Below, one piece after another: positions 8,176-12,371 of a stretch of DNA of 12,371 bases. The DNA is from an uncultured Clostridium sp. Its GTDB lineage: Bacteria; Bacillota; Clostridia; Clostridiales; Clostridiaceae. The stretch covers positions 1 through 12,371 of the forward strand of contig CAKVNP010000023.1 in NCBI GenBank assembly GCA_934777095.1. Direction: 5' to 3'. The notes beneath the pieces are model-generated. The model was not told where the DNA came from and ran no database searches. It saw only the letters and a program-made list of their open reading frames with translations. Each line of letters begins with the position of its first letter. Position 1 is the stretch's first letter. Made by a program: the position numbers and the translations under genes.

Positions 8176-9062
8176 TAAACTTTCCAAGCTATACAGATAA
8201 TTAAATTTCCATGAGCTAATTCTGCTTTAATACTATGGCCCAGCCCCTCAACCAATGTTTTGGTGATACAAAGCCCAAGACCAGTATTCCTATCACTTCT
8301 AGATTTATCCGCCGTATAAAATCTATCAAATATTTTTCCTAAATCATCTTGAGTTAAATCAGGAGCCGAATTAATAAATTCAGTTTTTATTAACTCCGCT
8401 TCTTTTTTCAAGGTTATTTTAACAAACTTATTACCATGTTTAAGCATGTTATTAATTAAATTAGCAAAAATCCTGTTTACTGCACCTTCATCACAAATAA
8501 TATCTGGCACATGTTCAGCTATTTCTATTACTGGTTCTATGCTCTGTTGAACAAAATCATTATAAAACAAGGCAATATTGTTACATAATAGCTCGCTTAG
8601 ATTAAGCTTTTGATAATTAAACTTATATTCGTTTCCTTCTATTCTAGATAGCTCATAAAAACTGCTGATTAATTCCTGCAGAAATTTAGTCCTGCTTTCC
8701 ACAATATCTAGATATTCCTCTTTATCCTTATCTGTAGTCTTAGAAGAGCGTACAAGCTGTAAGTAGCCCATAATAGAAGTAAGTGGAGTTCTTAAGTCAT
8801 GGGACATATTTGCTATGCTGGCTCTTAGATCATCTTCTACTTTCTTTTTCTCTGCATTCATTTGCTGTTTTCTATCATATAAAAGATTAATTTTACTTAT
8901 CATCTTTTCTAAATCATTATCAGCAGACTTCGTTTTTATATTTACATAATCGTCTAGATTCTTATCTATCTGCTTTGATATATTCCTGAACTCTCTCTTA
9001 TACCCTGCTATAATCATTAATAAACAAACTATTATGATTACTAAAATGATCTCAATTATCAT
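8175..9062 (-). CDS. Single-pass membrane sensor histidine kinase
   Basis: This is a two-component sensor kinase that autophosphorylates on histidine. From the ATG at 9062 it has 295 residues. One N-terminal membrane helix (about 2-19) is followed by a coiled-coil-prone linker with no extracellular sensor domain. The HisKA domain contains SHDLRTP with the phospho-acceptor His88, and the HATPase domain spans about 190-290 with an N box (FANLINNMLKHG), an F box (KIFDRFYTAD) and a G2 box (NTGLGL). The G1 box lacks the usual DxGxG and reads NSAPDL, as occurs in this subfamily of Firmicute kinases. I prefer the ATG at 9062 because GGAG lies 6 bases before it; the in-frame TTG at 9074 overlaps that site. 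No response regulator gene lies on either side, so the partner must be encoded elsewhere or has been lost. Kinases with this layout often sense through an ABC transporter, and one is encoded just upstream. Confidence 0.9.
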   Translation of the reverse strand: MIIEIILVIIIVCLLMIIAGYKREFRNISKQIDKNLDDYVNIKTKSADNDLEKMISKINLLYDRKQQMNAEKKKVEDDLRASIANMSHDLRTPLTSIMGYLQLVRSSKTTDKDKEEYLDIVESRTKFLQELISSFYELSRIEGNEYKFNYQKLNLSELLCNNIALFYNDFVQQSIEPVIEIAEHVPDIICDEGAVNRIFANLINNMLKHGNKFVKITLKKEAELIKTEFINSAPDLTQDDLGKIFDRFYTADKSRSDRNTGLGLCITKTLVEGLGHSIKAELAHGNLIICIAWKV

Positions 9063-9097
9063 ACCTATCTCCAAATAAAACTTATTCTATATAAATT

Positions 9098-9121
9098 AGT
9101 ATACACCACCTTCTGTATACT
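9098..9121. promoter_or_regulatory. Perfect inverted repeat, candidate operator at the kinase promoter
   Basis: AGTATAC (9098-9104) and GTATACT (9115-9121) form a perfect 7-bp inverted repeat with a 10-base spacer. One arm covers the predicted -10 element and the other abuts the -35 element of the kinase promoter. This is the layout of a repressor or dimeric activator site. I cannot assign the regulator. Confidence 0.5.
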
Positions 9122-9126
9122 GCGAA
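9098..9126 (-). promoter_or_regulatory. Candidate promoter of the histidine kinase gene
   Basis: On the minus strand TTCGCA (9126-9121, 4/6 match) is followed by 17 bases and TATACT (9103-9098, 5/6 match). The predicted start near 9091 gives a leader of about 29 bases to the kinase ATG. The region lies in the 98-base gap after the ABC permease gene, where no clear terminator is visible. Confidence 0.5.
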
Positions 9127-9153
9127 GCAGTTTTAATGATGATCTTAAGTTAA

Positions 9154-9181
9154 TTACGAATTATGAATGCTGAATGCTTCT
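9154..9181. repeat. Degenerate heptamer repeat across the permease stop codon
   Basis: Reading the plus strand in sevens gives TTACGAA, TTATGAA, TGCTGAA and TGCTTCT, about three and a half related units. It spans the last codons and stop of the ABC permease gene and the first bases after it. The copy number is low and chance cannot be excluded. Confidence 0.35.
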
Positions 9182-10783
9182 AAATAATTTTACGCCTTTG
9201 GTGTTTAGTAATCTCCAAACTATTGCTGTTAATACTAATAAGATTATTAATATTACTGTTAAGAATAATTTGATATTTTCTATCTTAAAAATTATTAAAG
9301 CTAAGATTGGCAAGACTATTGCAGCAAACACTGCTATCATATTTACAAATACTGCTGCACTCTGTTTTACTACTGTTGTAGGGTTTTCCCACTCCATCTT
9401 AGGCAATAGCAGGTTAATATATAGACCAGCTACTGCACTTAATACTGCAAAGATAACTGATATTAAAATATTTAGCAGTAAATAAACTACTTCAAATTTT
9501 AAGGCAAAGAAAAAAATAATATTTATTACTATTGAAAGTGGTACCGTAATTATTAAATTAGTTAGAATCTTGCTCTTAAAAATATCTTTTTCACTTATTG
9601 GCAAGGTCTTCTTAATCCAGAGATTTTTCCCCTCTAATGAAATACTTGATATTGTTGTACATGATAAACCTATACCAAATATAAGCGCTAATAAGGCTGC
9701 ACAAGATGTGATATTACTCATTCCACTAAGCTCTGAAGTTTTTAACATTACATCAACAATCTCCCTACCTTTAAATAAAGCAAGTATTGATACTAATAAA
9801 ATTAATACCATCCCCACTGCTGTATTCATTACATAAATTGAAATTGAAAAATATTTTCTAAGTTCTTGATTTGTTAAAGACTTTATTGGACTCTCTGTTT
9901 TTAAAGATCCAAGCTTATAATTTGATTTTCTATAAGTTTCTCCTAACAATAAGTTAATTTTATTAAATATTCTACTGAAGATTAGGATAAAAACTATAAA
10001 AGGAATTATTGATATTGCAATAAACTTAACTATTGCTAATAGATCAAAATTTATCATTGCCTTTGATAAAAATGCTGCTGGTGGATATGCTTTTGCAAAA
10101 CCTACCTTTATTGAAGAACTATTAGCTACAAAGTAATTTAATATATCCTGTAGCCTTATTGAAGCATACAAAATACCTACTACTGCTATTGTGCTTACTA
10201 GTATTGTAGTAATACTCTTATGCCTAGATTTTGAGGCAATATATGAAATTAATACCGCAATTATTGAAGCTATTATTACTGGTATCATTGGAATAAATAT
10301 TAGCCCGATAATCATCATCAGAAAGAAGGTCCAGAAAACATTACCACTTTTAATAAAATATACTATTGATGCTGGTACAAAGACTAAAGCAGTAAATATA
10401 TAATTTATGATCATCATTTCCATAAGCTTACTACATAAAATAGTACTACTCTTTATTGGAAGTGCGGATAACAATTCATAATCCTTTGAAGAAAATAATA
10501 CTCCTGGTGCCTTATATACATAGGTGAATACAATAACTATAGAACTTACAATAACTGCAAAAAGCAAAAGAAGCTCTAATTCACCCATTGGAGCAAATAC
10601 TTCTGCTAATGCATATGAATATGTGGCAGACAAGAATGCAACTAATACGCCTACAAATAGCAGCATTCCTGAAACGCCAATTAGTTTTCGCTTTTCTTTA
10701 CCATCACCAATATTTTTAGAAAATCCATTTATTCCTGTAGCATTTATAAATGATATTTTTAATAAGGCACTTAAATTACTCAT
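9161..10783 (-). CDS. Large ABC exporter permease subunit (about 540 residues)
   Basis: This is a polytopic membrane protein with about twelve predicted helices, resembling the putative ABC exporter permeases of about 540 residues found in Firmicutes beside a single ATPase gene. Recognisable stretches include SSKDYELLSALPI (near 100-112, counted from the ATG), the cytoplasmic loop ending SPIKSLTNQELRKYF (near 305), and SLEGKNLWIKKTLPI (near 385), where the two halves show the same 'xxLxxLPI' pattern, suggesting an internal duplication. The ATG at 10783 overlaps the end of the ATPase gene by 8 bases; a TTG at 10789 is an alternative start with a slightly closer GGAG. The overlap implies coupled translation with the ATPase. 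The substrate is unknown; drug, peptide or lipid export are all possible. Confidence 0.85.
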   Translation of the reverse strand: MSNLSALLKISFINATGINGFSKNIGDGKEKRKLIGVSGMLLFVGVLVAFLSATYSYALAEVFAPMGELELLLLFAVIVSSIVIVFTYVYKAPGVLFSSKDYELLSALPIKSSTILCSKLMEMMIINYIFTALVFVPASIVYFIKSGNVFWTFFLMMIIGLIFIPMIPVIIASIIAVLISYIASKSRHKSITTILVSTIAVVGILYASIRLQDILNYFVANSSSIKVGFAKAYPPAAFLSKAMINFDLLAIVKFIAISIIPFIVFILIFSRIFNKINLLLGETYRKSNYKLGSLKTESPIKSLTNQELRKYFSISIYVMNTAVGMVLILLVSILALFKGREIVDVMLKTSELSGMSNITSCAALLALIFGIGLSCTTISSISLEGKNLWIKKTLPISEKDIFKSKILTNLIITVPLSIVINIIFFFALKFEVVYLLLNILISVIFAVLSAVAGLYINLLLPKMEWENPTTVVKQSAAVFVNMIAVFAAIVLPILALIIFKIENIKLFLTVILIILLVLTAIVWRLLNTKGVKLFRSIQHS

Positions 10784-11489
10784 GATCAATCAACTCCATA
10801 AATACATCTTCTAATGAACTATTTCCTTTAACTTTTTCGATAGTTCCCTGATCAATAATCCTACCGTTTTTAATTATTGCTACCTTGTTACAAAGTTTTT
10901 CTACAACCTCTAGTACATGGCTAGAGAAGAAAATTGAAGTTCCTTCACTGCATATTTCTCTCATTATTTCTTTTAAAATAAATGATGCCTTAGGATCTAA
11001 GCCCACAAATGGTTCATCTAAAACTAAAAGCTTTGGTTTATGAATAAGTGCTGATATTATTACAAGCTTCTGTTTCATACCATGTGAATAAGATGAAATT
11101 AAGTCGCCTAAATACTTTGTAAGCTCAAATCTATCTGCATATTTCTTTATCAAATTTTCCCTATCACTTTTGCTCACCTTATATACATCAGCAATAAAAT
11201 TTAAATATTGTATCCCTGTTAAAGATTCATAAATATCTGGATTATCAGGTATATATGCCATTTTACTTTTACACTTAACAGGATTATCCTTTATTGAGGT
11301 ACCACCTATTAAGATATCTCCTTCAGTAAAATCAAGTATTCCTACGATAGATTTTATAGTAGTAGTTTTTCCTGCTCCGTTATGTCCAATAAAACCATAT
11401 ATTTCACCTGAATTTACCTTTAATGAAATATTGTCCACAGCGTTTTTTCCTTTGCCATAACTTTTAGAAAAATTCTTTATCTCTAACAT
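10776..11489 (-). CDS. ABC transporter ATP-binding protein
   Basis: This is the cytoplasmic ATPase that powers the exporter, 237 residues from the ATG at 11489. The start is set by GGAGG 5 bases upstream and by the usual N-terminus MLEIKNFSKSYG; longer in-frame starts would run into the preceding gene. Walker A GHNGAGKT is at 35-42, the signature is the divergent YSHGMKQK at 134-141, Walker B is LLVLDEP at 154-160, the D-loop GLD follows, and the switch His is 191. The Q-loop position reads YIPDNPDIY, with Asp82 where Gln is canonical; this occurs in EcsA-like ATPases. It starts 13 bases after the preceding permease gene and overlaps the following one, so it is certainly in the same operon. 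Confidence 0.95.
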   Translation of the reverse strand: MLEIKNFSKSYGKGKNAVDNISLKVNSGEIYGFIGHNGAGKTTTIKSIVGILDFTEGDILIGGTSIKDNPVKCKSKMAYIPDNPDIYESLTGIQYLNFIADVYKVSKSDRENLIKKYADRFELTKYLGDLISSYSHGMKQKLVIISALIHKPKLLVLDEPFVGLDPKASFILKEIMREICSEGTSIFFSSHVLEVVEKLCNKVAIIKNGRIIDQGTIEKVKGNSSLEDVFMELIDHE

Positions 11490-11502
11490 AATATCCTCCA
11501 TC

Positions 11503-12366
11503 TTATTTAATATCTTGTGCTTTAAATACAAACATTCCTGCACCTAAAGCTATAATTATTGTTATTAATCCAATAATTGATGCCTTTAATATATCTCCAC
11601 CACTTGCTTTAATGGCAGTAACTAAAGAACTATTATAAAATAATGAACATTCATAAAGCCTATCAAACCAATCATACATTCCATAAAAATATGCTATCAT
11701 GGTTGGTATAAATATAAATAATACAACTGATATTCCAATAGTTGCTGCATTACTCTTTACTATCGTAGAAATAAGCATAATAACTGCTGATACCGCTGAA
11801 AAAACAATCACAGCCCCTATAAATGTACGTGCCATATTCCCTAATTGAACCACTGCAAATTCCTGTCCCCACCCCTTAGTAAAAGTAAGACCTATTGTTG
11901 CTGTTGCAGTCATTATAGCCATAATCACTGCAATACCTGCTGATATATTAATAAATTTAGCTAGATAAAATTCTGTTCTCTTTTTCCCATAAGCTAAAGT
12001 GTTTTTTATAGTTCCTTCTGAATATTCCTTGGCCAACATCATCCCTACAAGTACTGCAATAAGAATCTCCATTACACCTGTTCCATATGCCATATGATAT
12101 GCTTCCAATGGCTTTACATCAAATATATCCTCTACACCATTAGTACTGAATCCTAAACTTCCAGGAACCACTACTTCATCAGAAGTCTGCCCTAATAAAG
12201 CATCCAGTTGTTCTTCAGATATTTCATTACCTGTTGCATCTTTAATCATCTCTTCATCGATAATTGTACAGAATCCTGCTGTTAATAAGCCAAATAATAA
12301 GGCTATTACGCATAATATTTTAAATCCTTTGCTTTTAATCATCTTATACCATTCTGCTTTATTCAT
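11503..12366 (-). CDS. ABC-2 type transporter permease (about 287 residues)
   Basis: This is an integral membrane subunit with six predicted helices: about 15-34, 97-113, 137-161, 180-201, 206-228 and 260-281. A large extracellular loop (35-95) follows the first helix. The cytoplasmic EYSEGTIKNTL motif at 114-124 is typical of ABC-2 permeases of the bacitracin/lantibiotic immunity kind. The ATG lies 5 bases from the window edge, so its ribosome binding site is only partly visible and a longer start cannot be ruled out, though MNKAEWYKMIKSK is a normal beginning for the family. The five upstream bases include TAG, which may be the stop of a preceding gene. Its small size differs from the 540-residue permease downstream, so it may pair with a different ATPase encoded outside the window. 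Confidence 0.88.
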   Translation of the reverse strand: MNKAEWYKMIKSKGFKILCVIALLFGLLTAGFCTIIDEEMIKDATGNEISEEQLDALLGQTSDEVVVPGSLGFSTNGVEDIFDVKPLEAYHMAYGTGVMEILIAVLVGMMLAKEYSEGTIKNTLAYGKKRTEFYLAKFINISAGIAVIMAIMTATATIGLTFTKGWGQEFAVVQLGNMARTFIGAVIVFSAVSAVIMLISTIVKSNAATIGISVVLFIFIPTMIAYFYGMYDWFDRLYECSLFYNSSLVTAIKASGGDILKASIIGLITIIIALGAGMFVFKAQDIK

Positions 12367-12371
12367 TCTAA

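Noticed and set aside
9063..9074. TTG start for the histidine kinase adding four residues
   Set aside because: That TTG overlaps the GGAG ribosome binding site of the ATG at 9062, which is a better start.
9119..9131. Hairpin ACTGC-GAA-GCAGT followed by TTTT on the plus strand
   Set aside because: The T-run is on the plus strand, where nothing is transcribed into it. On the minus strand no T-run follows, so it is not a terminator for the ABC operon. It shares bases with the operator-like repeat and the -35 element.
9174..10814. Several plus-strand ORFs opposite the ABC permease gene
   Set aside because: They are antisense shadows: low-complexity, rich in Ile, Asn and Thr, without ribosome binding sites, and lying within a clear minus-strand gene.
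11490..11543. Longer N-terminus for the ABC ATPase
   Set aside because: It would overlap the preceding permease gene, place the GGAGG site inside the coding region, and add residues absent from the family.

Overview
The window is AT-rich, and every gene I can support is on the minus strand, so transcription runs from high to low coordinates. Codon use, strong GGAGG/GAGGTG-type ribosome binding sites and the gene set (UvrA, an FHA/SEDS/class B PBP trio, UvrC) point to a low-GC Firmicute of the Clostridium type. I cannot name the species from sequence alone.

The low-coordinate half (1-7135) is housekeeping. In transcription order it holds: uvrA (4164-6989) behind a near-consensus promoter with a Gram-positive LexA-type box; a small membrane-anchored FHA protein (3639-4088) with its own candidate promoter; a SEDS-family glycan polymerase of the FtsW/RodA type (2389-3624); a class B penicillin-binding protein (832-2385); a terminator (783-811); and the first 248 codons of uvrC, which runs off the left edge. 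Two nucleotide-excision-repair genes therefore bracket a septum/elongation peptidoglycan synthesis module. The SEDS protein would polymerise glycan, the PBP would cross-link it, and the FHA protein would sense threonine phosphorylation at the membrane.

The high-coordinate half (7162-12371) looks accessory. At the right edge is an ABC-2 type permease (11503-12366), then an ABC ATPase (10776-11489), then a 540-residue permease (9161-10783), tightly packed as an export operon. After an 98-base gap with a candidate promoter overlapped by a perfect 7-bp inverted repeat comes a single-pass sensor histidine kinase with no adjacent response regulator. A shortened MNT-type nucleotidyltransferase starts on the kinase's stop codon. 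Next, behind a strong terminator, is what appears to be the C-terminal remnant of an MFS transporter, followed by its own terminator. These last two small genes both look N-terminally truncated.

I found no rRNA, tRNA, CRISPR array, insertion sequence or phage gene, and no stretch over 300 bases lacks a gene; the largest gap is 6990-7193. I do not see a clearly new multi-gene system. The most notable points are the SOS-type control of uvrA with possible read-through into cell-wall genes, the orphan kinase with a palindromic promoter, and the two decayed genes beside it.
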